Origin: Hydractinia symbiolongicarpus
Taxonomy: Eukaryota; Cnidaria; Hydrozoa; Anthoathecata; Hydractiniidae
Assembly: GCF_029227915.1 (NCBI RefSeq)
Contig: NC_079883.1
Span: 7,812,001 to 7,876,000, forward strand
DNA: 64,000 nucleotides
Reading direction: 5' to 3'
The position numbers were made by a program, and so were the translations under genes. How positions within the stretch are numbered: the first letter of the stretch is position 1; every line of letters starts with the position of its first letter. The notes beneath the pieces were generated by a model, which did not search any database, was not told the origin of the DNA, and worked only from the letters and a program-made list of their open reading frames with translations. Of this stretch, positions 22,102 through 37,882 are shown piece by piece.

Positions 22102-22448
22102 TTCATTTTCATTTGTTGCCTTTTCATTTCAATGGTGCTGTGATATATTTCTTGTTATAACAATTAAGGAACGTGGCGGTTGTTGAAAGTGTTTCCTATG
22201 ACATTTTCCTACGACATTTTCAGGTGATAGTACGAGAAAAAAGAGCTTTCAAATGCATACAAACTCGATCTATTGCCGATCATCCAATAACCCTGACGGA
22301 ATGGCAAATAAAATAAAATTCCGCCGCCTTCCGAGGACTTATATCGCAATCACGTTTCGTAACAGCCAAGCGAGGTTTTACCTTAGCGTTTAAGTCACCA
22401 CCGACATTTGGCCGCGCAACTTTTCTAAGCTCATTCATTTTGACTTAA

Positions 22449-22615
22449 GGAGGGGGCGAGCGCGGACGCAGGCCCCCACTACCAGAAATTGTACGGTCGA
22501 GTTACTGACGTTTGCAGTAATCGCAGAGGTCAGCCCAAGCGTAGTGCAATGCAAGAGCCTCACTCTGGAAGAAAACCCTCATTGATCAGTCTTTACTTCC
22601 CCGTCAGGTAAGTAT
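22449..22615 (-). ncRNA. U1: U1 snRNA, unit 5
   Basis: Same as 3624..3790. The upstream region has one extra T near 22645. Confidence 0.93.
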
Positions 22616-22807
22616 GAGTTGGAACTGCACCGTAGCATGAGGGTTACCCTTCAAAGTTTGTTAATGCTTGTGGCTTGAGTGTGTTATAAACTGCCGTGTC
22701 GCGGGGCATAGGCTGTATTCTCCCCCAGTGTACGCGTTTTGTTCCCGCCGTAGACTATGCAGAGTGCCGTCGGAAAGAGGGACTGCTATTATTCTTTTAT
22801 TGCTTAT

Positions 22808-22994
22808 GTGGGCCGCCATCGGTAATAGTGCAACACCAAGGCAACCCGTGGTCACGGCGTGAATGAATCCACCTCCATGACCCAAGGCCAAAAATCAGAT
22901 TAATATACTGACCATTCAGAGAATGGCCTACCAGATATTAAACTGATAAGAACAGATACTACACTTGATCTTAGCCATTAGGCCGAGAAGCGAT
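22808..22994 (-). ncRNA. U2: U2 snRNA, unit 5
   Basis: Same as 3981..4167; 5' end at 22994. Confidence 0.95.
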
Positions 22995-23316
22995 AAAGAA
23001 CAAGCGTTGCCATGATAGGCATCGTCCACACACCGTAACTGCTTGTGGAGCATGTCACGTTACTGTAAAGCTTACAACTGTCACCGCGTACGGATGGACG
23101 GCGACATAGTAAAAATCACGGCTGTTGATTTAGCCGTAGGATGGAGAGCGACTGTAGCGAGTGGATGGTAACTTACATGAATGCTAACAAAGGCGACGAT
23201 ACTAAGTGCGTGATATTACTTTCCAATATGACTGCGTACATTCCGTTTATCAACGCATTACGCCAGAACGTGCGCGCGCGTTACACAGTAGACCATGCAG
23301 CCGAAATGCGACAGTG

Positions 23317-23389
23317 CGACCCTGCCAGGAGTCGAACCTGGAATCCCCTGATTCGTAGTCAGATGCCTTATCCATTGGGCCACAGGGCG
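23317..23389 (-). tRNA. trnR-ACG: tRNA-Arg(ACG), unit 5, C1 variant
   Basis: First base is C instead of G while base 72 is still C, so the terminal acceptor pair is lost. The anticodon and the A and B boxes are intact. Confidence 0.88.
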
Positions 23390-23968
23390 ATGCTTATGAC
23401 TTCGCCCCATCGTTATTTTGGCTTGCGCATTCGTTTTACTTACGACAGAATTCTTCGTGTTTGTAGCCATGAAAGAAAGGGACTTCTGTGAGTGAATTTT
23501 TTTACTGTGGTCTAATAAAAAAGTCGAAACGCAGTGCCCAATATATGAATTGCTCCTAATAGCCGGAAACAGGCCGTGTCGATGATGTAGGCCGACATAC
23601 GCAACGCAAACCAAAGAACGCTTTATGAAAATCCTAACACGGGCGCGGAAGAAGCCCAAATTAACAGAGTAGATGTAATGCTGAAGACCTCAAACTCCAG
23701 CAGCTTCTCTTTCAGACTATTGCGTCGTGCTACAAATAAAAATTAACATGCTTTCGCATAGTCGCGGCTCCCAAAACGGACATTATACGATGTACAGAAA
23801 CACACATTTCTGTTTTCGCGCCAAATCAATTCCCGGGAGTGGTACTTTTACGTCCGCATACTTCGCACCGTCTTAAATTATATCTCATTTACACGGTAAT
23901 GTTTAGTATACTTCTACTGTGATAACAAGCATCGTTTATCGTTGGATTGTTGTAAGAAAACATTAAAA

Positions 23969-24520
23969 ATGAGTGAAGCAGCTTCTCCAAAGAAAATCGC
24001 ACCCAAGAAGAAACCTGCTGCAAAGAAGACAGCTGATCACCCTAAATATGTGGACATGATCAAGGCTGCTATCGCTACCCTAAAGGAACGCGGTGGTTCA
24101 TCTCGCCAAGCTATTACAAAATATATTCATGCAAATTACAAAGTTGCTGAAAACTCAGATCATCATCTGAAAATGGCTCTTAAACGAGGAGTAACATCAG
24201 GCGATTTGATTCAAACTAAAGGCACTGGTGCTTCTGGATCATTCAAGCTAGGTCAGGTAAAAAAAGAAAAACCTAAGAAAAAGGCCGCAGCAAAAAAGCC
24301 AACGGCAAAGAAGCCTACTGCAAAGAAAAGTACACCAAAAAAGAAGCCAGCAAAGAAGAGCACGCCAAAGAAAGCAGCAAAGAAGCCTGCCACAAAGAAA
24401 GCCTCGGCTAAGAAACCAGCAGCTAAGAAACCCACAAAGAAGCCTGTTGCTAAAAAACCTGCAGCAAAGAAGGTCAAAAAGACTCCCAAAAAGGCAGCAA
24501 AGAAGACCGCAAAAAAATAA
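23969..24520 (+). CDS. H1: Linker histone H1, unit 5
   Basis: Protein identical to 5142..5693. Stem-loop at 24553..24568. Confidence 0.98.
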   Translation: MSEAASPKKIAPKKKPAAKKTADHPKYVDMIKAAIATLKERGGSSRQAITKYIHANYKVAENSDHHLKMALKRGVTSGDLIQTKGTGASGSFKLGQVKKEKPKKKAAAKKPTAKKPTAKKSTPKKKPAKKSTPKKAAKKPATKKASAKKPAAKKPTKKPVAKKPAAKKVKKTPKKAAKKTAKK

Positions 24521-24881
24521 TTTGTGTGTATCTGGCTATTACATTAACAAACGGCTATTTTTATAGCCACACATTTACAAAAAAACATTATCTTGGTACA
24601 AAGTTAAACTTGTTTAAGTCACTTAAACAGTTAAAAAAGAGTAATTTTAAGATTAGATTCCCTAAGTTTAAGTATTTTCGTTTTTAAATTTCTTATTTTC
24701 TTGCTTTTACTTTTCTTGCCCTTCATATTTTTAACATTGTCAAACTTTATGTAGCATAAAATTTTTATGTAGCATAAAATTTAAACAGAAAGCAGAACAA
24801 AGTTTGATATAAAAAGCTAGCCGTAATATTTTTTATGGATGTGTGGCTATAAAAATAGCCGTTTTTTGTTTGGTAAGATGC

Positions 24882-25295
<414 letters not shown>

Positions 25296-25773
25296 TTAAG
25301 AAGTCGATGTAGTACGGATACACAAGACGGTCTAAAATGCACTATCGCGCCAAAGTTTTATTTCTCATATTGATTGACAGCTAAGGTTCAAAACAAACCA
25401 TTTGATTGGTGCTAAGAAAGTAATTTCTGATTGGCTGCATAATGACATTACGCTCATTACTTTAACATTTTTATAAAATCTGTGTTTTTTGGCTACGGGA
25501 AAACGGCTGTATCTTCTGATACACAAAAGCTTTTGACTTTTTTTTTTTTTAGTAAGTAGCAGAAGGTTTGGCGAATTCCAACGATGCCAAATTTATTGCC
25601 TTACTGAAACATTAAGACCACGAATTTTTAAAAAAACTACAGTTTTACTTAAAAAAATGTACAAAATGTTCGGAACATTTTGTAATGACGCAACTCTATT
25701 GGTTAATTAGGGTGTTTCCACGAGCAGTAGGTAATTTTATGGCCTCTTTTTAAAGCTGTCTGAATTCTGTTAA

Positions 25774-26130
<357 letters not shown>

Positions 26131-26592
26131 GCGTTGTCATTGCTCAACAAAAACGGCTATTTTTATAGCCACAAATCTTTTAAAACATTACTTTGTGCAC
26201 GCTTCCAAATTACACAATGTGTAAAGTCTTGTCACAGTTACATTTATTGCTATACGATACTATGTCATATATGACACAAAAAAAATTTAGAAATACTTTG
26301 TAGGGTTAATTTGCCTGGGAGTGTTTCCGTGAAAAGCTGGGTTAAGTTAAATGTAAGCAATAACATGGATCAATGTACTTGTCTTTTCTGCAAGTACAGC
26401 TAATAATACGTATGAAAAGTGAAGCTAATCCACACACACACATGGGGAAGTATTTTAAATGTAGGCTAGTGTTCTTAAGCACATTATTTAGAAGTTTTAT
26501 TAACTTCGGTTAACTTGTAGTGACGCCAAGTAAATGTTTTTTTAAAGATGTGTGGTCTTAAAAAAGACCGTTTGTGTTTGGTAGACGTTGGT

Positions 26593-26997
26593 TTACTTGC
26601 TGCTTGTGTATTTTGTGACGGCTTTTGTTCCTTCACTGACTGCGTGTTTTGCAAGTTCTCCAGGCAAGAGAAGACGTACTGCGGTTTGAATTTCACGAGA
26701 AGAGATGGTCGACTTTTTGTTTTGAAGAGCCAAACGCGAAGCTTCGGAAGCAATGCGCTCAAAGATGTCGTTGACAAATGAGTTCATGATGCTCATAGCT
26801 TTGCTTGAAACTCCGACATCTGGGTGAACTTGTTTCAAAACATTGTAGATGTAAATAGCATAACTTTCCTTTCTCTTTCTCTTGCGTTTCTTTTCACCAG
26901 TTCCACCAATCTTTCCTCCTTTTTTGCCGGCTCTTTTTTCACCTTTCTTGGCTACTTTAGGTGCCTGTTTTCCTCCTTTAGCTGCTGCGTCAGACAT
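26593..26997 (-). CDS. H2B: Histone H2B, unit 6
   Basis: Protein identical to 1913..2317. Stem-loop at 26554..26569. Confidence 0.99.
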   Translation of the reverse strand: MSDAAAKGGKQAPKVAKKGEKRAGKKGGKIGGTGEKKRKRKRKESYAIYIYNVLKQVHPDVGVSSKAMSIMNSFVNDIFERIASEASRLALQNKKSTISSREIQTAVRLLLPGELAKHAVSEGTKAVTKYTSSK

Positions 26998-27281
26998 GGT
27001 TAAAAATTTTTGCTACTTAACTTGTAAATAAGCATTAAACTGCAAGTCAAAACTTTTTGTTTATAAGTAAAAAAATCGGATCGAATTCGATCCGAAAACG
27101 CCGATACGCAATTTAATTGGTTAAAAAAAAAATCTTTTGTTTAATACTTAATTATGATTGGTTAAAAAAACATGATTTCGATCCTATTTTTATGATGAAA
27201 AAACGAGTAAAGTTTATTTCGTTAACACTTACGTTAAATATTCGTACGTTTTTGTATTAACTTACAAATCAAATCGCAGTT

Positions 27282-27662
27282 ATGTCTGGACGTGGAAAAG
27301 GTGGAAAAGCTAAGGCTAAAGCCAAGACAAGATCCTCAAGAGCTGGACTTCAATTTCCAGTCGGTAGAGTGCATAGATTCCTTCGTAGAGGGCACTATGC
27401 TAACCGAATTGGATCTGGAGCACCAGTTTACTTAGCAGCCGTCTTGGAATATTTATCTGCTGAGATATTGGAGTTGGCTGGTAACGCAGCAAGAGACAAC
27501 AAAAAAGCTAGGATTATTCCAAGACATTTACAATTGGCTGTTCGTAATGATGAAGAATTAAACAAACTTTTGAGCGGTGTAACCATTGCAGCTGGTGGTG
27601 TTTTGCCAAACATTCAAGCTGTCTTACTCCCAAAGAAGAACGACAAAGGACAGAAGAAGTAA
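27282..27662 (+). CDS. H2A: Histone H2A, unit 6
   Basis: Protein identical to 2601..2981. Stem-loop at 27685..27700. Confidence 0.99.
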   Translation: MSGRGKGGKAKAKAKTRSSRAGLQFPVGRVHRFLRRGHYANRIGSGAPVYLAAVLEYLSAEILELAGNAARDNKKARIIPRHLQLAVRNDEELNKLLSGVTIAAGGVLPNIQAVLLPKKNDKGQKK

Positions 27663-27859
27663 ACCGCTACACTCAGAAAACAACGGCTATTTTTATAGCC
27701 ACACATCTTTAAAAAAACATTGTTTTTTTCACAAAACTATAACCTTAAAGTCTAATAGATAATCCATGCATACGCCTTGTCCTAAGTAACTCAAAGAAAT
27801 TAAATAAAAAAATTTGATCACAACGTCAAAATAAATTGCACGTATTTGCCCCTACTAAT

Positions 27860-27979
27860 GTCTACGGCCATACCACGATGAACACACCCGTTCTCGTCTG
27901 ATCACGGAAGTTAAGCATCGTCGGGCCGGGATAGTACTTGGATGGGGGACCGCCTGGGAACTCCCGGTGTCGTAGGCTT
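27860..27979 (+). rRNA. 5S rRNA: 5S ribosomal RNA, unit 6
   Basis: Same gene as 3179..3298, with type B flanks. Confidence 0.97.
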
Positions 27980-28326
27980 TTCATTTTCATTTGTTGCCTT
28001 TTCATTTCAATGGTGCTGTGATATATTTCTTGTTATAACAATTAAGGAACGTGGCGGTTGTTGAAAGTGTTTCCTATGACATTTTCCTACGACATTTTCA
28101 GGTGATAGTACGAGAAAAAAGAGCTTTCAAATGCATACAAACTCGATCTATTGCCGATCATCCAATAACCCTGACGGAATGGCAAATAAAATAAAATTCC
28201 GCCGCCTTCCGAGGACTTATATCGCAATCACGTTTCGTAACAGCCAAGCGAGGTTTTACCTTAGCGTTTAAGTCACCACCGACATTTGGCCGCGCAACTT
28301 TTCTAAGCTCATTCATTTTGACTTAA

Positions 28327-28493
28327 GGAGGGGGCGAGCGCGGACGCAGGCCCCCACTACCAGAAATTGTACGGTCGAGTTACTGACGTTTGCAGTAATC
28401 GCAGAGGTCAGCCCAAGCGTAGTGCAATGCAAGAGCCTCACTCTGGAAGAAAACCCTCATTGATCAGTCTTTACTTCCCCGTCAGGTAAGTAT
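28327..28493 (-). ncRNA. U1: U1 snRNA, unit 6
   Basis: Same as 3624..3790; 5' end at 28493. Confidence 0.93.
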
Positions 28494-28682
28494 GAGTTGG
28501 AACTGCACCGTAGCATGAGGGTACCCTTCAAAGTTTGTTAATGCTTGTGGCTTGAGTGTGTTATAAACTGCCGTGTCGCGGGGCATAGGCTGTATTCTCC
28601 CCAGTGTACGCGTTTTGTTCCCGCCGTAGACTATGCAGAGTGCCGTCGGAAAGAGGACTGCTATTATTCTTTTATTGCTTAT

Positions 28683-28869
28683 GTGGGCCGCCATCGGTAA
28701 TAGTGCAACACCAAGGCAACCCGTGGTCACGGCGTGAATGAATCCACCTCCATGACCCAAGGCCAAAAATCAGATTAATATACTGACCATTCAGAGAATG
28801 GCCTACCAGATATTAAACTGATAAGAACAGATACTACACTTGATCTTAGCCATTAGGCCGAGAAGCGAT
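28683..28869 (-). ncRNA. U2: U2 snRNA, unit 6
   Basis: Same as 3981..4167; 5' end at 28869. Confidence 0.95.
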
Positions 28870-29191
28870 AAAGAACAAGCGTTGCCATGATAGGCATCGT
28901 CCACACACCGTAACTGCTTGTGGAGCATGTCACGTTACTGTAAAGCTTACAACTGTCACCGCGTACGGATGGACGGCGACATAGTAAAAATCACGGCTGT
29001 TGATTTAGCCGTAGGATGGAGAGCGACTGTAGCGAGTGGATGGTAACTTACATGAATGCTAACAAAGGCGACGATACTAAGTGCGTGATATTACTTTCCA
29101 ATATGACTGCGTACATTCCGTTTATCAACGCATTACGCCAGAACGTGCGCGCGCGTTACACAGTAGACCATGCAGCCGAAATGCGACAGTG

Positions 29192-29264
29192 CGACCCTGC
29201 CAGGAGTCGAACCTGGAATCCCCTGATTCGTAGTCAGATGCCTTATCCATTGGGCCACAGGGCG
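29192..29264 (-). tRNA. trnR-ACG: tRNA-Arg(ACG), unit 6, C1 variant
   Basis: Type B copy with C1 facing C72; otherwise as 4490..4562. Confidence 0.88.
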
Positions 29265-29843
29265 ATGCTTATGACTTCGCCCCATCGTTATTTTGGCTTG
29301 CGCATTCGTTTTACTTACGACAGAATTCTTCGTGTTTGTAGCCATGAAAGAAAGGGACTTCTGTGAGTGAATTTTTTTACTGTGGTCTAATAAAAAAGTC
29401 GAAACGCAGTGCCCAATATATGAATTGCTCCTAATAGCCGGAAACAGGCCGTGTCGATGATGTAGGCCGACATACGCAACGCAAACCAAAGAACGCTTTA
29501 TGAAAATCCTAACACGGGCGCGGAAGAAGCCCAAATTAACAGAGTAGATGTAATGCTGAAGACCTCAAACTCCAGCAGCTTCTCTTTCAGACTATTGCGT
29601 CGTGCTACAAATAAAAATTAACATGCTTTCGCATAGTCGCGGCTCCCAAAACGGACATTATACGATGTACAGAAACACACATTTCTGTTTTCGCGCCAAA
29701 TCAATTCCCGGGAGTGGTACTTTTACGTCCGCATACTTCGCACCGTCTTAAATTATATCTCATTTACACGGTAATGTTTAGTATACTTCTACTGTGATAA
29801 CAAGCATCGTTTATCGTTGGATTGTTGTAAGAAAACATTAAAA

Positions 29844-30395
29844 ATGAGTGAAGCAGCTTCTCCAAAGAAAATCGCACCCAAGAAGAAACCTGCTGCAAAG
29901 AAGACAGCTGATCACCCTAAATATGTGGACATGATCAAGGCTGCTATCGCTACCCTAAAGGAACGCGGTGGTTCATCTCGCCAAGCTATTACAAAATATA
30001 TTCATGCAAATTACAAAGTTGCTGAAAACTCAGATCATCATCTGAAAATGGCTCTTAAACGAGGAGTAACATCAGGCGATTTGATTCAAACTAAAGGCAC
30101 TGGTGCTTCTGGATCATTCAAGCTAGGTCAGGTAAAAAAAGAAAAACCTAAGAAAAAGGCCGCAGCAAAAAAGCCAACGGCAAAGAAGCCTACTGCAAAG
30201 AAAAGTACACCAAAAAAGAAGCCAGCAAAGAAGAGCACGCCAAAGAAAGCAGCAAAGAAGCCTGCCACAAAGAAAGCCTCGGCTAAGAAACCAGCAGCTA
30301 AGAAACCCACAAAGAAGCCTGTTGCTAAAAAACCTGCAGCAAAGAAGGTCAAAAAGACTCCCAAAAAGGCAGCAAAGAAGACCGCAAAAAAATAA
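29844..30395 (+). CDS. H1: Linker histone H1, unit 6
   Basis: Protein identical to 5142..5693. Stem-loop at 30428..30443. Confidence 0.98.
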   Translation: MSEAASPKKIAPKKKPAAKKTADHPKYVDMIKAAIATLKERGGSSRQAITKYIHANYKVAENSDHHLKMALKRGVTSGDLIQTKGTGASGSFKLGQVKKEKPKKKAAAKKPTAKKPTAKKSTPKKKPAKKSTPKKAAKKPATKKASAKKPAAKKPTKKPVAKKPAAKKVKKTPKKAAKKTAKK

Positions 30396-30756
30396 TTTGT
30401 GTGTATCTGGCTATTACATTAACAAACGGCTATTTTTATAGCCACACATTTACAAAAAAACATTATCTTGGTACAAAGTTAAACTTGTTTAAGTCACTTA
30501 AACAGTTAAAAAAGAGTAATTTTAAGATTAGATTCCCTAAGTTTAAGTATTTTCGTTTTTAAATTTCTTATTTTCTTGCTTTTACTTTTCTTGCCCTTCA
30601 TATTTTTAACATTGTCAAACTTTATGTAGCATAAAATTTTTATGTAGCATAAAATTTAAACAGAAAGCAGAACAAAGTTTGATATAAAAAGCTAGCCGTA
30701 ATATTTTTTATGGATGTGTGGCTATAAAAATAGCCGTTTTTTGTTTGGTAAGATGC

Positions 30757-31170
<414 letters not shown>

Positions 31171-31648
31171 TTAAGAAGTCGATGTAGTACGGATACACAA
31201 GACGGTCTAAAATGCACTATCGCGCCAAAGTTTTATTTCTCATATTGATTGACAGCTAAGGTTCAAAACAAACCATTTGATTGGTGCTAAGAAAGTAATT
31301 TCTGATTGGCTGCATAATGACATTACGCTCATTACTTTAACATTTTTATAAAATCTGTGTTTTTTGGCTACGGGAAAACGGCTGTATCTTCTGATACACA
31401 AAAGCTTTTGACTTTTTTTTTTTTTAGTAAGTAGCAGAAGGTTTGGCGAATTCCAACGATGCCAAATTTATTGCCTTACTGAAACATTAAGACCACGAAT
31501 TTTTAAAAAAACTACAGTTTTACTTAAAAAAATGTACAAAATGTTCGGAACATTTTGTAATGACGCAACTCTATTGGTTAATTAGGGTGTTTCCACGAGC
31601 AGTAGGTAATTTTATGGCCTCTTTTTAAAGCTGTCTGAATTCTGTTAA

Positions 31649-32005
<357 letters not shown>

Positions 32006-32467
32006 GCGTTGTCATTGCTCAACAAAAACGGCTATTTTTATAGCCACAAATCTTTTAAAACATTACTTTGTGCACGCTTCCAAATTACACAATGTGTAAA
32101 GTCTTGTCACAGTTACATTTATTGCTATACGATACTATGTCATATATGACACAAAAAAAATTTAGAAATACTTTGTAGGGTTAATTTGCCTGGGAGTGTT
32201 TCCGTGAAAAGCTGGGTTAAGTTAAATGTAAGCAATAACATGGATCAATGTACTTGTCTTTTCTGCAAGTACAGCTAATAATACGTATGAAAAGTGAAGC
32301 TAATCCACACACACACATGGGGAAGTATTTTAAATGTAGGCTAGTGTTCTTAAGCACATTATTTAGAAGTTTTATTAACTTCGGTTAACTTGTAGTGACG
32401 CCAAGTAAATGTTTTTTTAAAGATGTGTGGTCTTAAAAAAGACCGTTTGTGTTTGGTAGACGTTGGT

Positions 32468-32872
32468 TTACTTGCTGCTTGTGTATTTTGTGACGGCTTT
32501 TGTTCCTTCACTGACTGCGTGTTTTGCAAGTTCTCCAGGCAAGAGAAGACGTACTGCGGTTTGAATTTCACGAGAAGAGATGGTCGACTTTTTGTTTTGA
32601 AGAGCCAAACGCGAAGCTTCGGAAGCAATGCGCTCAAAGATGTCGTTGACAAATGAGTTCATGATGCTCATAGCTTTGCTTGAAACTCCGACATCTGGGT
32701 GAACTTGTTTCAAAACATTGTAGATGTAAATAGCATAACTTTCCTTTCTCTTTCTCTTGCGTTTCTTTTCACCAGTTCCACCAATCTTTCCTCCTTTTTT
32801 GCCGGCTCTTTTTTCACCTTTCTTGGCTACTTTAGGTGCCTGTTTTCCTCCTTTAGCTGCTGCGTCAGACAT
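32468..32872 (-). CDS. H2B: Histone H2B, unit 7
   Basis: Protein identical to 1913..2317. Stem-loop at 32429..32444. Confidence 0.99.
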   Translation of the reverse strand: MSDAAAKGGKQAPKVAKKGEKRAGKKGGKIGGTGEKKRKRKRKESYAIYIYNVLKQVHPDVGVSSKAMSIMNSFVNDIFERIASEASRLALQNKKSTISSREIQTAVRLLLPGELAKHAVSEGTKAVTKYTSSK

Positions 32873-33156
32873 GGTTAAAAATTTTTGCTACTTAACTTGT
32901 AAATAAGCATTAAACTGCAAGTCAAAACTTTTTGTTTATAAGTAAAAAAATCGGATCGAATTCGATCCGAAAACGCCGATACGCAATTTAATTGGTTAAA
33001 AAAAAAATCTTTTGTTTAATACTTAATTATGATTGGTTAAAAAAACATGATTTCGATCCTATTTTTATGATGAAAAAACGAGTAAAGTTTATTTCGTTAA
33101 CACTTACGTTAAATATTCGTACGTTTTTGTATTAACTTACAAATCAAATCGCAGTT

Positions 33157-33537
33157 ATGTCTGGACGTGGAAAAGGTGGAAAAGCTAAGGCTAAAGCCAA
33201 GACAAGATCCTCAAGAGCTGGACTTCAATTTCCAGTCGGTAGAGTGCATAGATTCCTTCGTAGAGGGCACTATGCTAACCGAATTGGATCTGGAGCACCA
33301 GTTTACTTAGCAGCCGTCTTGGAATATTTATCTGCTGAGATATTGGAGTTGGCTGGTAACGCAGCAAGAGACAACAAAAAAGCTAGGATTATTCCAAGAC
33401 ATTTACAATTGGCTGTTCGTAATGATGAAGAATTAAACAAACTTTTGAGCGGTGTAACCATTGCAGCTGGTGGTGTTTTGCCAAACATTCAAGCTGTCTT
33501 ACTCCCAAAGAAGAACGACAAAGGACAGAAGAAGTAA
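33157..33537 (+). CDS. H2A: Histone H2A, unit 7
   Basis: Protein identical to 2601..2981. Stem-loop at 33560..33575. Confidence 0.99.
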   Translation: MSGRGKGGKAKAKAKTRSSRAGLQFPVGRVHRFLRRGHYANRIGSGAPVYLAAVLEYLSAEILELAGNAARDNKKARIIPRHLQLAVRNDEELNKLLSGVTIAAGGVLPNIQAVLLPKKNDKGQKK

Positions 33538-33735
33538 ACCGCTACACTCAGAAAACAACGGCTATTTTTATAGCCACACATCTTTAAAAAAACATTGTTT
33601 TTTTTCACAAAACTATAACCTTAAAGTCTAATAGATAATCCATGCATACGCCTTGTCCTAAGTAACTCAAAGAAATTAAATAAAAAAATTTGATCACAAC
33701 GTCAAAATAAATTGCACGTATTTGCCCCTACTAAT

Positions 33736-33855
33736 GTCTACGGCCATACCACGATGAACACACCCGTTCTCGTCTGATCACGGAAGTTAAGCATCGTCGG
33801 GCCGGGATAGTACTTGGATGGGGGACCGCCTGGGAACTCCCGGTGTCGTAGGCTT
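33736..33855 (+). rRNA. 5S rRNA: 5S ribosomal RNA, unit 7
   Basis: Same gene as 3179..3298, with type B flanks. Confidence 0.97.
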
Positions 33856-34202
33856 TTCATTTTCATTTGTTGCCTTTTCATTTCAATGGTGCTGTGATAT
33901 ATTTCTTGTTATAACAATTAAGGAACGTGGCGGTTGTTGAAAGTGTTTCCTATGACATTTTCCTACGACATTTTCAGGTGATAGTACGAGAAAAAAGAGC
34001 TTTCAAATGCATACAAACTCGATCTATTGCCGATCATCCAATAACCCTGACGGAATGGCAAATAAAATAAAATTCCGCCGCCTTCCGAGGACTTATATCG
34101 CAATCACGTTTCGTAACAGCCAAGCGAGGTTTTACCTTAGCGTTTAAGTCACCACCGACATTTGGCCGCGCAACTTTTCTAAGCTCATTCATTTTGACTT
34201 AA

Positions 34203-34369
34203 GGAGGGGGCGAGCGCGGACGCAGGCCCCCACTACCAGAAATTGTACGGTCGAGTTACTGACGTTTGCAGTAATCGCAGAGGTCAGCCCAAGCGTAGTG
34301 CAATGCAAGAGCCTCACTCTGGAAGAAAACCCTCATTGATCAGTCTTTACTTCCCCGTCAGGTAAGTAT
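34203..34369 (-). ncRNA. U1: U1 snRNA, unit 7
   Basis: Same as 3624..3790; 5' end at 34369. Confidence 0.93.
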
Positions 34370-34559
34370 GAGTTGGAACTGCACCGTAGCATGAGGGTAC
34401 CCTTCAAAGTTTGTTAATGCTTGTGGCTTGAGTGTGTTATAAACTGCCGTGTCGCGGGGCATAGGCTGTATTCTCCCCCAGTGTACGCGTTTTGTTCCCG
34501 CCGTAGACTATGCAGAGTGCCGTCGGAAAGAGGACTGCTATTATTCTTTTATTGCTTAT

Positions 34560-34746
34560 GTGGGCCGCCATCGGTAATAGTGCAACACCAAGGCAACCCG
34601 TGGTCACGGCGTGAATGAATCCACCTCCATGACCCAAGGCCAAAAATCAGATTAATATACTGACCATTCAGAGAATGGCCTACCAGATATTAAACTGATA
34701 AGAACAGATACTACACTTGATCTTAGCCATTAGGCCGAGAAGCGAT
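34560..34746 (-). ncRNA. U2: U2 snRNA, unit 7
   Basis: Same as 3981..4167; 5' end at 34746. Confidence 0.95.
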
Positions 34747-35068
34747 AAAGAACAAGCGTTGCCATGATAGGCATCGTCCACACACCGTAACTGCTTGTGG
34801 AGCATGTCACGTTACTGTAAAGCTTACAACTGTCACCGCGTACGGATGGACGGCGACATAGTAAAAATCACGGCTGTTGATTTAGCCGTAGGATGGAGAG
34901 CGACTGTAGCGAGTGGATGGTAACTTACATGAATGCTAACAAAGGCGACGATACTAAGTGCGTGATATTACTTTCCAATATGACTGCGTACATTCCGTTT
35001 ATCAACGCATTACGCCAGAACGTGCGCGCGCGTTACACAGTAGACCATGCAGCCGAAATGCGACAGTG

Positions 35069-35141
35069 CGACCCTGCCAGGAGTCGAACCTGGAATCCCC
35101 TGATTCGTAGTCAGATGCCTTATCCATTGGGCCACAGGGCG
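35069..35141 (-). tRNA. trnR-ACG: tRNA-Arg(ACG), unit 7, C1 variant
   Basis: Type B copy with C1 facing C72. Confidence 0.88.
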
Positions 35142-35720
35142 ATGCTTATGACTTCGCCCCATCGTTATTTTGGCTTGCGCATTCGTTTTACTTACGACAG
35201 AATTCTTCGTGTTTGTAGCCATGAAAGAAAGGGACTTCTGTGAGTGAATTTTTTTACTGTGGTCTAATAAAAAAGTCGAAACGCAGTGCCCAATATATGA
35301 ATTGCTCCTAATAGCCGGAAACAGGCCGTGTCGATGATGTAGGCCGACATACGCAACGCAAACCAAAGAACGCTTTATGAAAATCCTAACACGGGCGCGG
35401 AAGAAGCCCAAATTAACAGAGTAGATGTAATGCTGAAGACCTCAAACTCCAGCAGCTTCTCTTTCAGACTATTGCGTCGTGCTACAAATAAAAATTAACA
35501 TGCTTTCGCATAGTCGCGGCTCCCAAAACGGACATTATACGATGTACAGAAACACACATTTCTGTTTTCGCGCCAAATCAATTCCCGGGAGTGGTACTTT
35601 TACGTCCGCATACTTCGCACCGTCTTAAATTATATCTCATTTACACGGTAATGTTTAGTATACTTCTACTGTGATAACAAGCATCGTTTATCGTTGGATT
35701 GTTGTAAGAAAACATTAAAA

Positions 35721-36272
35721 ATGAGTGAAGCAGCTTCTCCAAAGAAAATCGCACCCAAGAAGAAACCTGCTGCAAAGAAGACAGCTGATCACCCTAAATA
35801 TGTGGACATGATCAAGGCTGCTATCGCTACCCTAAAGGAACGCGGTGGTTCATCTCGCCAAGCTATTACAAAATATATTCATGCAAATTACAAAGTTGCT
35901 GAAAACTCAGATCATCATCTGAAAATGGCTCTTAAACGAGGAGTAACATCAGGCGATTTGATTCAAACTAAAGGCACTGGTGCTTCTGGATCATTCAAGC
36001 TAGGTCAGGTAAAAAAAGAAAAACCTAAGAAAAAGGCCGCAGCAAAAAAGCCAACGGCAAAGAAGCCTACTGCAAAGAAAAGTACACCAAAAAAGAAGCC
36101 AGCAAAGAAGAGCACGCCAAAGAAAGCAGCAAAGAAGCCTGCCACAAAGAAAGCCTCGGCTAAGAAACCAGCAGCTAAGAAACCCACAAAGAAGCCTGTT
36201 GCTAAAAAACCTGCAGCAAAGAAGGTCAAAAAGACTCCCAAAAAGGCAGCAAAGAAGACCGCAAAAAAATAA
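35721..36272 (+). CDS. H1: Linker histone H1, unit 7
   Basis: Protein identical to 5142..5693. Stem-loop at 36305..36320. Confidence 0.98.
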   Translation: MSEAASPKKIAPKKKPAAKKTADHPKYVDMIKAAIATLKERGGSSRQAITKYIHANYKVAENSDHHLKMALKRGVTSGDLIQTKGTGASGSFKLGQVKKEKPKKKAAAKKPTAKKPTAKKSTPKKKPAKKSTPKKAAKKPATKKASAKKPAAKKPTKKPVAKKPAAKKVKKTPKKAAKKTAKK

Positions 36273-36633
36273 TTTGTGTGTATCTGGCTATTACATTAAC
36301 AAACGGCTATTTTTATAGCCACACATTTACAAAAAAACATTATCTTGGTACAAAGTTAAACTTGTTTAAGTCACTTAAACAGTTAAAAAAGAGTAATTTT
36401 AAGATTAGATTCCCTAAGTTTAAGTATTTTCGTTTTTAAATTTCTTATTTTCTTGCTTTTACTTTTCTTGCCCTTCATATTTTTAACATTGTCAAACTTT
36501 ATGTAGCATAAAATTTTTATGTAGCATAAAATTTAAACAGAAAGCAGAACAAAGTTTGATATAAAAAGCTAGCCGTAATATTTTTTATGGATGTGTGGCT
36601 ATAAAAATAGCCGTTTTTTGTTTGGTAAGATGC

Positions 36634-37047
<414 letters not shown>

Positions 37048-37525
37048 TTAAGAAGTCGATGTAGTACGGATACACAAGACGGTCTAAAATGCACTATCGC
37101 GCCAAAGTTTTATTTCTCATATTGATTGACAGCTAAGGTTCAAAACAAACCATTTGATTGGTGCTAAGAAAGTAATTTCTGATTGGCTGCATAATGACAT
37201 TACGCTCATTACTTTAACATTTTTATAAAATCTGTGTTTTTTGGCTACGGGAAAACGGCTGTATCTTCTGATACACAAAAGCTTTTGACTTTTTTTTTTT
37301 TTAGTAAGTAGCAGAAGGTTTGGCGAATTCCAACGATGCCAAATTTATTGCCTTACTGAAACATTAAGACCACGAATTTTTAAAAAAACTACAGTTTTAC
37401 TTAAAAAAATGTACAAAATGTTCGGAACATTTTGTAATGACGCAACTCTATTGGTTAATTAGGGTGTTTCCACGAGCAGTAGGTAATTTTATGGCCTCTT
37501 TTTAAAGCTGTCTGAATTCTGTTAA

Positions 37526-37882
<357 letters not shown>

